64,000 nucleotides of DNA from Neobacillus piezotolerans (GCF_003362805.1 NZ_QNQT01000008.1:62001-126000); one strand, 5' to 3'; counted from the first letter of the stretch, positions 17,142 through 26,024 are shown. The notes: a model not told the origin generated them from the sequence alone. Numbers and translations are program-made.

Positions 17142-17839
17142 TCATGCGATAAACCGGCATTTAGGATAATTTGAACATCCTTTGAACGATCCGCCTTTTC
17201 CAATCCGGGTGATGAGATGGCCGCCGCAGCGCGGGCAAATATTATTGGCGATGTGGAGCTTTCTTTCTTCCATGCTGCTTTTTATATTCCTGATATGATT
17301 TTGGCTTTGAATTTTCCTTGCATGCCTGTCCTGTATGTATAATTTTGAAAGGAGGAGCCTTATTTTTTCCATCCGGAATTTAGTAAGCCGTTCATCTGCC
17401 TGTTTCGATGCAACCAGGGGAAGGAGATTCCCGATGTGGACGACATCGGCATCCCGAATCGGCTGTTTTACTTTAAGGGTGGCGTTGTGGCAAAAGACCA
17501 CCACGGAATAAAAAGGGATGCCGTCAGCCGTGTCATCTAGATAGTCCTGGATTGATTTAATGTGCCCGTAATTTTGCCATATCGGGTTTGGAAAATAAGA
17601 ACGGTGCTTATATTTAATTAACGTCCAGGCGTCTGCAAAAGCCTGCCAACCTGCTTTTCGCCCATCCTTCCCTTGAAGGAAGCCGGATTCATTATAAGAT
17701 CCTTCAAAGTATCCATTAGTTCCGCAATAAAAGAACCCATACTAACCACTCCCACTAAAAAAGCATATAGGACCATCATACCATAATTACCCAGCAGTTT
17801 AAGGATAAATTTCACAAGGAGAAGTCTCCGTAAAGGCAT
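17142..17839 (-). pseudogene. NERD-domain / topoisomerase zinc-finger protein, internally deleted
   Basis: Two fragments of one gene are seen in different frames. The upstream part (17839 to about 17630) has a membrane helix and the FKGRMGEKQVGRLLQ start of a NERD nuclease domain, then runs into a stop at 17618. The downstream frame starts abruptly at about 17630 with ADAWTLIKYKHRSYF and NPIWQNYGHIKSIQ, the late NERD blocks, and ends in a topoisomerase-type C4 zinc finger (CPRCGG ... CSNYPKC). The middle of the NERD domain, holding the D...ExK nuclease residues, is missing. I infer a deletion of roughly 45-55 codons that also shifted the frame. Confidence 0.7.
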
Positions 17840-17916
17840 TTTCCTACGGTTTTACGCATTTCATATTTGTCGGGAAAGGTGAAATCATTTATCTTATAAA
17901 AGGGGAGTGGGAAAAA

Positions 17917-17994
17917 ATGCCTAAAATTCAATTGCAGAATCTGGTCCAGGGTAAAAAAGCGAAGGAATCGATGCACGAATTTATAGTCTTGTGA
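17917..17994 (+). CDS. Possible 25-aa small protein
   Basis: ATG preceded by AAAAGGGGAGTGGG, coding for 25 residues, basic in the middle, ending TGA at 17992. It may be a real small protein, a remnant, or a leader for the gene that follows. No conservation can be judged. Confidence 0.3.
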   Translation: MPKIQLQNLVQGKKAKESMHEFIVL

Positions 17995-18097
17995 TGGAAT
18001 GAAAAAATGGTTCCAACCCGCAAAAGCTTAGGCGAGGAAAGAGATAAGCTGCTTTTCTACTATTATTTAATTTTAAAATCTTTTAAGGAAGTGTTCT

Positions 18098-18832
18098 ATG
18101 AAAGGAAAATCCGCTAATACGGCAGTTATAATCATCATGCTTTTATTGGGAGCGGTCCTCTTCGCAAATTATTTTTATTTCCAGCCCAAAAAGGAGCAGG
18201 CAGCAGCGAAGGAAAACATGCTTGAGCAGCTTTCCGCAACCTAAGGGATGAAATTCAAAGTAAGTGAAATAGACTATAGCAATGCGCTTGGCGATAAAGT
18301 AGGTACATACACGTCCATGGTTTATCCAACAGTAGACAAAAATTTAACGTTCCAGGTCCACGTCGCTGAAAACGGTAAAATTATTGATGAATCGTTAAAG
18401 GAAACAAAATGGAGAAGGGAAGCAATCCAAACCTGGAAGCCATTCATGGGCAAGTTCGGACACGTTTCCTATGCGGTTAACATCAGTATTCCTGAAGAGA
18501 TTGCCAAACAATTTGATTTGGAAGATACATATAGTGAAATCTATCAAAAACACAAACATTTAATGAGCGAGTACATCTTCATTGCGGAAATTGAGAAATC
18601 CTTTGAGAAAGAAAAAGAAAGAGGCAAGGTTTCCAATTTACTTGATTACACTTTGCAGCGGGGACTTAAAGATTTCTCAATTGAATGGCTCTACTACGAA
18701 GAAGGAAACCAGGATCCTGATGTTTTTAAAATGAAAAAAGAAATTCCTTCCTTCAGCTGGCGCACCTCAAAACAACAAGTGCAGGAGAATACGGATGAGA
18801 AAGATCTTGATCAATTTTTTATAGAGCATTAA
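18098..18832 (+). pseudogene. Membrane-anchored hypothetical protein interrupted by TAA
   Basis: ATG 18098 (AAGGAA upstream) opens a 48-residue segment with one transmembrane helix (TAVIIIMLLLGAVLFANYF) and a QAAAKENMLEQLSAT helix, ending at TAA 18242-18244. The same frame continues after the stop with GMKFKVSEIDYSNALGDK and runs to 18832. The continuation has no ribosome site of its own (only CCTAAGGG). So this looks like one gene of about 244 residues in which a tyrosine codon became TAA. The C-terminal part would be extracytoplasmic. I do not recognise the family. The second segment alone (18248-18832) may still be translated by reinitiation. Confidence 0.65.
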
Positions 18833-18886
18833 GCAATGGAGAATCGAGGCATGAAACTTTAATTTTATCATCAGGGGGATATGCAT

Positions 18887-20182
18887 TTGTCACCAACAGA
18901 AAAATTAACAAAATGGCTCAAAGCTTATGCCGAGAATGGCTATTTGAATGGCGCGATGCTCATATCGGTAGGGGGCGAGCTAATCGTGAATGACGGTTTT
19001 GGCATGGCCAACTGGGAGCACCGCGTACCGAATACAAAAGCAACAAAGTTCCGGATTGGCTCACTTACCAAAAGTTTCACGGCCGCGGCCATTTTCCAAT
19101 TGTATAAAAAGCAAGCCGTAGATTTGCATGACCCAATCGGCAAATATGTTGAAGGCGTACCGAATGGGGACTTTATTACCATTTATCATTGCCTGACCCA
19201 TACGTCCGGAATTCCAGATTTCGCCGCGGCCCCGGATTTCTGGGCAAAAACAATGAGGCTGCCTTCAACCCTGGGCCAATTGCTTGAATCTATAAAAAAG
19301 CGTGAGCCGGGATTCCCGCCAGGCGTAGAATTCGAATACTCAAATTCAAACTATTCAATTTTAACAGCGATTATCGAAGAAGCCTCAGGTTTAACATATA
19401 GGGATTACCTGCAGGAACATATTTGCGGCCCGCTCGCCATGGAAAATACAGGCTGTGACGATGGCACAAAATTGATTCCGTTCCTTGCCTCGGGCTATAC
19501 ATTCTGGGAGGAACCGTTGCTTGCGGCTTATGCCGATATGTCGTTTCCGCTTGGAGCTTACGGAATGTATTCAACCGTTGGCGACCTTTTCACATGGCAG
19601 TGCGCGCTCCTGTCCGATGATTTCCTCGATGGAAGACTGAAAGAAATCATGTTCAAGCCGAATCTTGAGGGTTATGCATGCGGGTGGATGGTATCCGAAA
19701 TTTCCGGTAAGAGGTGCCTGAACCATTTTGGCGACGTTAGCGGTTATTTTAGCGATTTTCTCACGTTTCCGGATGAGGATATGGCAATCATTTTCCTTAG
19801 CAACATGAACATCACGCCTGTCACACATTTAACAAGGCAAGCTGCGAACATTCTTTTCGGGGGAGATGCTGCTTGTCCAGCCCCACTGGCTCCGGTCAAG
19901 ATTGAGGACGCGATTGATTATGTAGGAACATTCTCTTTGGAAAATCGTCCCGGAATGCCACTTACCGTGTATTTAGAAAAAGAGGCGCTTTACCTTACAG
20001 TCCCGAAAATGTATGGAGTGCCATATAAATTCAAGCTAATTCCGATTCATAACGATAGAGAGGCAACTGTTTTTGCGACGGAAATGGTCAACGAGCAAAT
20101 CATTTTTGTGAAACAAGACAAGAGTTCCGTTCAATATATCGATTACCATGGAAAACGGCACAACGCATTTCGTGAGATCTAA
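18887..20182 (+). CDS. Serine hydrolase, class C beta-lactamase / S12 family
   Basis: A penicillin-binding-protein-like serine hydrolase of about 431 residues. The SxxK motif is SLTK (Ser near residue 59), the second motif YSN is in EYSNSNYS, and an HFG motif in NHFGDVSG replaces KTG. It has no signal peptide, so it is probably a cytoplasmic esterase or peptidase rather than a beta-lactamase. AGGGGG at 18873-18878 is two bases from ATG 18881 and eight from TTG 18887; I favour TTG, which changes only two residues. A C-terminal lipocalin-like domain seems present after residue 330. Confidence 0.85.
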   Translation: MSPTEKLTKWLKAYAENGYLNGAMLISVGGELIVNDGFGMANWEHRVPNTKATKFRIGSLTKSFTAAAIFQLYKKQAVDLHDPIGKYVEGVPNGDFITIYHCLTHTSGIPDFAAAPDFWAKTMRLPSTLGQLLESIKKREPGFPPGVEFEYSNSNYSILTAIIEEASGLTYRDYLQEHICGPLAMENTGCDDGTKLIPFLASGYTFWEEPLLAAYADMSFPLGAYGMYSTVGDLFTWQCALLSDDFLDGRLKEIMFKPNLEGYACGWMVSEISGKRCLNHFGDVSGYFSDFLTFPDEDMAIIFLSNMNITPVTHLTRQAANILFGGDAACPAPLAPVKIEDAIDYVGTFSLENRPGMPLTVYLEKEALYLTVPKMYGVPYKFKLIPIHNDREATVFATEMVNEQIIFVKQDKSSVQYIDYHGKRHNAFREI

Positions 20183-20231
20183 AAAAGGGGTTCCAGCATA
20201 GTCCTGAGCCCTCGCACTTTTATGAGCACGA

Positions 20232-20268
20232 AAAAGATGGCTCCCAGTGTAGGCGGGAGCCATCTTTT
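20232..20268. terminator. Bidirectional terminator
   Basis: AAAAGATGGCTCCC (20232-20245) pairs perfectly with GGGAGCCATCTTTT (20255-20268). It serves the hydrolase (+) and uppP (-), which converge here. Confidence 0.85.
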
Positions 20269-20270
20269 GG

Positions 20271-21098
20271 TTAAAAATAGATGAAATAGATCAAGCCCGC
20301 AAGCAAAATCCTGTAAATCGCAAATGGTACAAGTTTAATCCTGTTAATCAGCTTCAGGAAGAAGCGGATGGATATAAGCGCCACAACAAAGGCTGCGAGG
20401 AATCCTGCGATAAAAAAGGGCAGGGCGTCAAGGCTGAAGTACTGCCAGTTTTTTAAAAGAGAAATTCCGCTCGCTCCCGCCATAATTGGGACAGCCATGA
20501 TGAACGTAAAGTCGGACGCCGCCCGGTGGCTCATCCCGAGAATGACGCCGCCCGCTATGGTCGAGCCTGAGCGAGAAAAACCTGGCCACAGTCCGAGGCA
20601 CTGGAATAACCCGATTCCGAACGCCTGCTTGTAGCCAACCTGATCGACCGTTTCCGCTTTCGGCTCTTTCGGGCGGACAAAATCGGCTAAAATCATCAGA
20701 ATTGCTCCAAGGACAAGCCCGACCACGACTGTTTTGACTGAGAATAAATGCTCATCGATATAATCTTCGAACAAGACGCCTATGATTCCAGCCGGTACGA
20801 GTCCTACAAAGATTTTCATAAGGCTTAATTTTTCTCCGCCTGTCTCTGTTGATGTTTTTATTGAAAGGCCGAGCAAGCTTAAAATCCGCTCTTTAAAGAC
20901 GATGACGACGGCCAGTATGGAGCCAAGCTGTATGACAACCTTAAACGTGTTGGCGACCGGCGGCGAAAAAAGGTCCTTTGAATGAAGCCACAAGTCATCG
21001 ACGATAATCATATGGCCTGTGGAGGAGACTGGCGCGAATTCAGTTAATCCTTCTACAATTCCCAGTATAAGTGCTACAATAATTTCCCAAATATTCAT
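20271..21098 (-). CDS. uppP: Undecaprenyl-diphosphatase
   Basis: An integral membrane enzyme that recycles undecaprenyl pyrophosphate for peptidoglycan synthesis and gives bacitracin resistance. The protein has 275 residues and several membrane helices. The two catalytic blocks are EGLTEFAPVSSTGH near the N-terminus and GFSRSGSTIAGG in the middle. ATG 21098 follows GGAG by seven bases; TTG two codons upstream overlaps that spacing and is rejected. Single-gene unit ending at the shared terminator. Confidence 0.93.
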   Translation of the reverse strand: MNIWEIIVALILGIVEGLTEFAPVSSTGHMIIVDDLWLHSKDLFSPPVANTFKVVIQLGSILAVVIVFKERILSLLGLSIKTSTETGGEKLSLMKIFVGLVPAGIIGVLFEDYIDEHLFSVKTVVVGLVLGAILMILADFVRPKEPKAETVDQVGYKQAFGIGLFQCLGLWPGFSRSGSTIAGGVILGMSHRAASDFTFIMAVPIMAGASGISLLKNWQYFSLDALPFFIAGFLAAFVVALISIRFFLKLINRIKLVPFAIYRILLAGLIYFIYF

Positions 21099-21303
21099 GT
21101 TCAAACTCCAATTCTAGCGATTTTTTCTTTTGCCTAAGAGTAAATGATATAGGAATTTTCGGAATCAGACAAGGAAAAGGAAAGGAGCAAAACGAAAGTT
21201 TACATAACATAACTATAGTAAACAACATAATATTTCCCAATTAAAAAAGAGTTATGGTAAAGTAGCTACTAGGGAAGGTTCGGAAATTCCGGGAGGTAAA
21301 CTG

Positions 21304-21918
21304 ATGGTTTTTTGGTACTTGGGTTTATTCATGATTGCGTTCTTAATGGGAATGCTGGATGTCCCATCGTTTTTCACCTTTTTGGCGGTGGCGCTTTACA
21401 TCATATTGAGCGTACCTTATATCATGCCTATTTTATGGAGCAAAGATCCCGAGAGGATGTACGCTTATTTAAAAAAGTCGCGCAATCTGTTTTATCGTTT
21501 TCTGTACTTCTATTTAAAAGAGGATATCGAGTCTGCAAACCAGATTGCCGGCAAGATGCGTCCTGGAAAACTAAAGGATATGGCTCTTGTCATGCTGGAC
21601 CTGAAGCAAAAGCGATATGGGGAAGCCAGGAAAATTCTTACCAACATAAAGGACGGCGTGTTTAAACATTATTACCTGGCAGTAATCTCCCTTGAAGAAG
21701 GGGATGAATCGGGCTACGCCGCCCATCGCGAAAAAGTAACAGACAGGGATTACCGGACATGGCTAGAAATCGAGGAACTCGCCAAGAGGGGTAAGTTTTC
21801 AGAAGCATTGTCCTTGGTGGACACGCAAATTTCGATTTTAAGAGGCATAAAGTTATTATCAGCCATACATTACAGAAATGAATTGGTAAATAGAAAAGAT
21901 AGTGAACAGGAAGGGTAA
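21304..21918 (+). CDS. Membrane-anchored hypothetical protein with TPR-like tail
   Basis: A 204-residue protein with two N-terminal transmembrane helices (first about 50 residues) followed by a soluble helical part (RYGEARKILTNIKDG, GKFSEALSLVD) with the spacing of tetratricopeptide-like helices. GGGAGGT precedes the ATG. It runs one base from the DUF2500 gene at 21920, so the two form an operon. Function unknown. Confidence 0.8.
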   Translation: MVFWYLGLFMIAFLMGMLDVPSFFTFLAVALYIILSVPYIMPILWSKDPERMYAYLKKSRNLFYRFLYFYLKEDIESANQIAGKMRPGKLKDMALVMLDLKQKRYGEARKILTNIKDGVFKHYYLAVISLEEGDESGYAAHREKVTDRDYRTWLEIEELAKRGKFSEALSLVDTQISILRGIKLLSAIHYRNELVNRKDSEQEG

Positions 21919-21919
21919 A

Positions 21920-22306
21920 ATGGGGGGATTCGGAGATGAACCGTTTTTCTTTTCAGTTTTTCCGGTTTTTTTCATAGTCATTTTTGCCATTGTCATTGGG
22001 GTCTTTCTTTTTACAATCGTTAAAGGAATTGGCGAATGGTCGAGCAATAACAAGCAGCCACGGCTGACTGTTAAGGCGGTGGTCGTCTCAAAAAGGGCGG
22101 AAGTAAGCGGCGGCTCAGGCGACTCCTCTTCGTCAACATGGTATTATGCCACCTTTGAGGTGGAGAGCGGAGACAGAATGGAACTTGCGCTGAACGGGCA
22201 GGAATATGGCCTGCTCGCGGAAGGCGATACAGGAGAACTGGCTTTCCAGGGCACACGGTATCTCGGGTTTAGCCGCACAAAAGCCATAGCCTCGCCAACC
22301 ATTTAA
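21920..22306 (+). CDS. DUF2500 family membrane protein
   Basis: A 128-residue protein with one N-terminal transmembrane helix and an extracytoplasmic or cytoplasmic beta domain of the DUF2500 type (VKAVVVSKRAEVSGG, YYATFEVESGDRMEL, GLLAEGDTGELAFQG). The ATG at 21920 follows AGGAAGGG inside the end of the previous gene; the upstream GTG at 21902 is less likely. Function unknown; co-transcribed with 21304. Confidence 0.85.
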   Translation: MGGFGDEPFFFSVFPVFFIVIFAIVIGVFLFTIVKGIGEWSSNNKQPRLTVKAVVVSKRAEVSGGSGDSSSSTWYYATFEVESGDRMELALNGQEYGLLAEGDTGELAFQGTRYLGFSRTKAIASPTI

Positions 22307-22331
22307 AGCCGGTCCAATTGGGCTGGCTTTT
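22305..22331 (+). terminator. Rho-independent terminator
   Basis: AAAGCCGGTCC and GGGCTGGCTTT pair with two G-T wobbles around AATT, then TTTT. Confidence 0.7.
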
Positions 22332-22570
22332 GAATTTGAATGACTCTTGAAATGTGATGAGTTATCAAGACCGTTTTGAATGGAAATTGAGCACTAAATT
22401 GCCATTTGGCGCTTCATCACGATGGTTTTGTATCATCCTTTTTGTTGTACTGGAATTTTTCAAGCTGATAAATTATACTGAAAAGTAAGAATTTTATAAA
22501 ATATACTGGCTCCTTGAATGAATAAAACATTCACCTCGTGGAAAAGTAAGCTGACAAGGAGGGACAACAA

Positions 22571-22717
22571 ATGGAAATGAAACCAATTCATTTTGATGGC
22601 AGCATGCATCCTGAAGGAAACGGCGAGAACCAGCCACTTTCACAGCCTTTCACACTTACGGATGAGGCGAGGCTGAACATTGGCAAGAATCCTTATTCTC
22701 TGGATCAAGGCGAATAA
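22571..22717 (+). CDS. Small hypothetical protein, 48 aa
   Basis: AAGGAGGG (22556-22563) seven bases before the ATG makes this a convincing small gene. The product (starts MEMKPIHFDG, contains GNGENQPLSQPF, ends SLDQGE) is polar with no helix-rich stretch, cysteine or membrane segment. It is not recognised. It lies 75 bases before the helicase-loader-like gene on the same strand. Confidence 0.65.
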   Translation: MEMKPIHFDGSMHPEGNGENQPLSQPFTLTDEARLNIGKNPYSLDQGE

Positions 22718-22792
22718 GCGGAGGTTTCTCTATAAGTGTACTGGGCAGGCAGGCCACTAGGATTTGGGAGATTATAGCGGGAGGTAGAGTGG

Positions 22793-23125
22793 ATGGAGAA
22801 GCATGAATTGATGAAAATTCTGGTGCTGATCGAATCTGTTTATCCTGAGTTTACGGTAAGAGATGAAACGGTCGAGAACTGGTTTGCAGTTTGCCGGGAA
22901 ATGGATTATCCGCTGGTCATGAAGAAGCTTTCCGCCCATATAAGGAAAAGCCCTTATCCGCCCCTTATGGCTGAAATAGCTGCTTATGATGAGGATGATT
23001 CAACAATTGAAAGGGAAGGCCTTCTTTTGGAGGAAGAGGGATGGATAAGAACGAAACATGACCGGCTCCTGCCAAAAGAGCCGCCACAAATGCCCTGGCA
23101 GAATGAATATTTTGCCGGCCTTTAA
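22793..23125 (+). CDS. Replicative helicase loader/inhibitor-like protein (G39P type)
   Basis: A 110-residue protein whose first about 70 residues (MKILVLIESVYPEFTVRDET, VENWFAVCREMDYPLVMKKLSAHIRKSPYPPLMAEI) match the pattern of the phage SPP1 G39P N-terminal domain, which binds replicative helicase. The Pro-Pro-x-x-Ala-Glu-Ile end of that domain is clear. GGGAGG precedes the ATG. No other phage genes surround it, so it is an orphan, either domesticated or a remnant. Assignment rests on pattern recall. Confidence 0.65.
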   Translation: MEKHELMKILVLIESVYPEFTVRDETVENWFAVCREMDYPLVMKKLSAHIRKSPYPPLMAEIAAYDEDDSTIEREGLLLEEEGWIRTKHDRLLPKEPPQMPWQNEYFAGL

Positions 23126-23198
23126 AAACTTTGACGAGCCGCCATCCGGTTCTCAAGCATGTGAACAGCCTATTTAATCAGCATGTGAACACTTAAGG

Positions 23199-23224
23199 CC
23201 TGCCCTCGCGCGGGCTGTTTTTGT
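23199..23224 (+). terminator. Weak terminator
   Basis: GCCC (23202-23205) and GGGC (23212-23215) form a short GC stem followed by TGTTTTTG. It would end the helicase-loader-like gene. Confidence 0.45.
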
Positions 23225-23280
23225 TGTCTGGGAAATTATAAAATGGAACCTTGTGAATAACTCGAAACAAGTTATTGTAA

Positions 23281-23396
23281 TCCAGCTCCAGCGCCTAGCC
23301 CCTCGAGGTCATAAGCCAGTTCCCTCCGGAGGGCAGGCCCGTCCTACGGGCCCTGTCTTATGCTGGTCGGGGCTGACCAAGGCGCTTGCGCATTTT
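23281..23396. repeat. Palindromic intergenic repeat element, about 115 bp
   Basis: The element folds on itself through nested inverted segments. AGCGCCT (23290-23296) pairs with AGGCGCT (23380-23386), AGCCCC (23297) with GGGGCT (23369-23374), and CATAAG (23310-23315) with CTTATG (23357-23362). Inside are the self-complementary CCCTCCGGAGGG and AGGCCCGT/ACGGGCCT. It has no open frame. I recall near-identical blocks (starting AGCTCCAGCGCCTAGCCCC) in other Bacillaceae intergenic regions, so this looks like a dispersed repeat family. Confidence 0.75.
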
Positions 23397-23439
23397 GTTC
23401 TTAGGGAACTTTCATTTTATGAAGTAGAGAGACGGAAAA

Positions 23440-23469
23440 TTGTCGCATTTCCCCAAATTCCGGTACAAT
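23440..23469 (+). promoter_or_regulatory. Sigma-A promoter of the RsbR-type gene
   Basis: TTGTCG (23440-23445), 18-bp spacer, TACAAT (23464-23469), about 33 bases before the start codon at 23503. Confidence 0.55.
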
Positions 23470-23502
23470 GGAATGGACAATGGTAAAAATGGGGGAAACT
23501 GC

Positions 23503-24342
23503 ATGACACTAAACAAGGAATTATATGATTTTTTTATGAGCCAATCATGGCAGTTATCAGAAGACTGGTATGCCATGGTCGTTGACAAAGACCCTTCGTC
23601 CGTTTACTCAACTGAAAATCCAGAAATCATTGCCGAACTGAAAAAGCAGAATCAGGAATATTTCCTTCACTTTTATAAGCTGTTTACGGAAGACGAAACC
23701 CACTTGCACGGCGAATTCAGAAAATGGTCGCAGGATTTGGCAGATGACCTCAAGCATTTGGACACTCCACTCCATTTTATAATCCGCGAGTATATGAACA
23801 GCCAGAAGGTTGCGTTAAAATACATAAACAAGTTTATCGAGCTAAATGAGGAAAGGGTCTCCCTTAAGCAGGCGCTTTCCTGGTATGAAACAACCATAAA
23901 TGCATTCAATCTCTCAATTGCAATATTTGTGGAAAGCTACCACAAAAACACGATGATCCGCCTGATTTCCCAAAAGGATCTCATCAATGAATTGAGTTCA
24001 CCTGTCATTAAACTCCAGGGCAATTCAGCGCTTTTGCCGCTAATAGGGGATATCGATACGGCGAGGGCGAAAATCATTCTTGAAAACACACTTGTCCAAT
24101 GCGTGGAACAAAGCGTTTCTAGCTTGTGCATCGACCTTTCCGGGGTTGCGATCATGGATACTATGGTCGCCAATGAGCTGTTTAACCTTATTAAAGCACT
24201 GAAATTAATCGGCGTCCGCACAACCTTATCAGGAATCCGGCCTGAAATCGCACAAACTGCCGTCCTGATTGGCCTTAAATTCGAGGATGTATCAATACTG
24301 CCATCGCTTTCCCAAGCGCTCGATGCGGTTAAGGAGATATAA
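23503..24342 (+). CDS. RsbR-family stressosome protein (STAS domain)
   Basis: A 279-residue co-antagonist of RsbT type. The N-terminal about 150 residues form a non-heme globin-like helical sensor; the C-terminal STAS domain begins near PVIKLQGNSALLPLIGDIDTARA. It keeps both phosphorylatable threonine positions of the family, one in GDIDT and one in DLSGVAIMDTMVANEL. Such proteins build the stressosome that controls sigma-B or related pathways. GGGGGAAA precedes the ATG. It stands alone, without rsbS or rsbT nearby, like the B. subtilis paralogues YkoB, YojH and YqhA. Confidence 0.85.
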   Translation: MTLNKELYDFFMSQSWQLSEDWYAMVVDKDPSSVYSTENPEIIAELKKQNQEYFLHFYKLFTEDETHLHGEFRKWSQDLADDLKHLDTPLHFIIREYMNSQKVALKYINKFIELNEERVSLKQALSWYETTINAFNLSIAIFVESYHKNTMIRLISQKDLINELSSPVIKLQGNSALLPLIGDIDTARAKIILENTLVQCVEQSVSSLCIDLSGVAIMDTMVANELFNLIKALKLIGVRTTLSGIRPEIAQTAVLIGLKFEDVSILPSLSQALDAVKEI

Positions 24343-24345
24343 ACA

Positions 24346-24386
24346 AATGGCCCCCATCCGGCAAAAGGGTGGGGACCATTTTTTTT
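24346..24386. terminator. Bidirectional terminator
   Basis: AATGG-CCCCCATCC pairs with GGGTGGGG-CCATT (24346-24380) with one mismatch and a wobble, then TTTTTT. Shared by the RsbR-type gene and the convergent DUF4236 gene. Confidence 0.75.
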
Positions 24387-25480
24387 AGGGAAGGATAGGC
24401 TCCACCTCGGCAAAGCCCTTTGTTTTCTTGAACGACATCTCATGTGGGAAATTCTCAAGCGCTTCAGACGGATCCAGCTTTGTAAAATGGAGGCCGTTTA
24501 ATGTGTCGCGATCGTATTTTACTGAAAGGACAAGGATTTTTTCCACATGCCCGGTCGCTCGATCAAGCTGTTCCTCGTATGCATGGACAAAGACAAATTT
24601 AACCGGAAGGAGGGCGAACATATCCCGTGCAATCCGTAGGGCACAGCTGCAAACATAATCCTGTGCAAGATCGTAATATTTCGTCTTTGTCATCGCTTTT
24701 TCTGAAAGTTTGCCCGTTTTTGTCAACGATAGTTCCTTTCCGGGTATGACAGTTTGCGCATTCACATCAACGGAAACGTGAATTTCATCGGGATTATCCG
24801 CTGCAAATTCAAACCCGCTGCCGAATTCGACAAGATCCTCAAGCGGGCCAAATTCCTCGATGACTTCAAAGTAAGCATCGATGTCCCCTTGATTGATGCG
24901 GTTTGCGATAGCAGTCATGTGTTTCCAGTCCTTGTAGGCTTCCAGGTCCTCTTTTTTTCGCTAATTCAACATTCGCCTCAAGCTCTCGCCGCTTTTTTTC
25001 GTCCCTCCTGAAAAGCCTTTCGAAAAAACCCGGCTGATACGATGCAAGCCTTGCCTGTGCTGCTATTTCATTAGGCCCTGGTGAATTTATAGCAAAGTCT
25101 AGCTTTCTGCTAGCAACCTCTAGCCAATCGATAGCCACATCGCATTCATGGTGAATCGATGTAAGCATCGCCAGTTTGTTTTCAAACAATTCAACCTGTA
25201 GGCGGGCATACTCCTGCTCCTGTAGCTTCCTGCTTTCTCGCTCTTGCCTCGCCAATTCCGTTCTCCTTCTATATGATGCGGATTGATAAGTCCTGCCGCT
25301 GCTTGTAGAGGAATAGGACAGGCCGCTTCCTGGAATTCCGACCGTTGAAGTCCTTCTGCCGCTCGAATGTACTGAATAGCGAAGCCCTCTCCCGCCAACG
25401 CTCACACCAACGCCTGTCTTTCCAACCGTCATTCGCACACCAGGAGCAATTTTAAAACTTTTTCGAAACCGCAATCCCAT
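24385..25480 (-). pseudogene. DUF4236-domain protein, frameshifted in an A7 run
   Basis: The first frame starts at ATG 25480 (GGGAGGG upstream) with a typical DUF4236 domain: MGLRFRKSFKIAPGVRM, TVGKTGVGVSVGGRG, and a Ser/Gly-rich segment. It continues through a charged coiled coil to ELAKK. At 24952-24958 (T7 on the plus strand, A7 in the gene) the frame shifts. Removing one A joins it to EDLEAYKDWKHMTAIANRI and a conserved-looking C-terminal half ending EVEPILP. The restored protein is about 364 residues. The extra base may be a mutation, a sequencing error or a slippage site. Function of DUF4236 is unknown. Confidence 0.8.
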
Positions 25481-25577
25481 AATCCTGTCCCTCCCGAAAT
25501 TAACTTGTATTATAATTATCACATCGAGGAAAATCATTTACAATGGATAATGACAACCGTAAAGGAGGGCGTACCAG

Positions 25578-26024
25578 TTGAAGAAAACGATGGAACCATT
25601 GGTTTGGGCGGTTTTTTCATTTTATATGACCATATTAGTTTATCTTCTGTTTTTCTCCGCCTACCGGAACGGAATTAAGGGAATCGTTGACTTTAACCTG
25701 ATTCCGCTACACACAATCCTTCGGTATTTTTCCTCTTGGGAAGGATTCTCGCTGACAGATGAATTTTTCGGAAACATCCTTGCATTCCTTCCATTCGGTT
25801 TTTTCATGCCCCTTCTTTTTGGAAAATTGGCCACCCGGGCCAGGATTGCCGCTTGTTCCTTTTTGCTGTCCCTTTGCGTCGAAACTGTCCAATTCTCTTT
25901 CAGGGTCGGCGCTTTTGACGTGGACGATCTAATCCTAAACACAGTGGGAGGGATGATCGGATATGGAATTTTCGCATTGTCCAAAAAAATTTTATCAAAG
26001 GTAAATGAATATCCTTTACATTGA
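25578..26024 (+). CDS. VanZ family membrane protein
   Basis: A 148-residue protein with four predicted membrane helices. It carries the VanZ pattern NLIPLHTI, FFGNILAFLPFGFFMPLL and the C-terminal DVDDLILNTVGGMIGYG. Start is TTG at 25578 with AAAGGAGGG eight bases upstream. VanZ of Tn1546 gives low-level teicoplanin resistance; chromosomal homologues in bacilli mostly lack a known role. It is followed after 56 bases by the PadR operon. Confidence 0.88.
   Translation: MKKTMEPLVWAVFSFYMTILVYLLFFSAYRNGIKGIVDFNLIPLHTILRYFSSWEGFSLTDEFFGNILAFLPFGFFMPLLFGKLATRARIAACSFLLSLCVETVQFSFRVGAFDVDDLILNTVGGMIGYGIFALSKKILSKVNEYPLH

Noticed and set aside
22793-23125. Prophage remnant
   Set aside because: Only one phage-like gene is present, with no integrase, structural or lysis genes nearby.
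24940-24965. Programmed -1 frameshift at A7 in the DUF4236 gene
   Set aside because: The required shift is +1 (loss of one A), so the classic -1 slippery mechanism gives the wrong frame.
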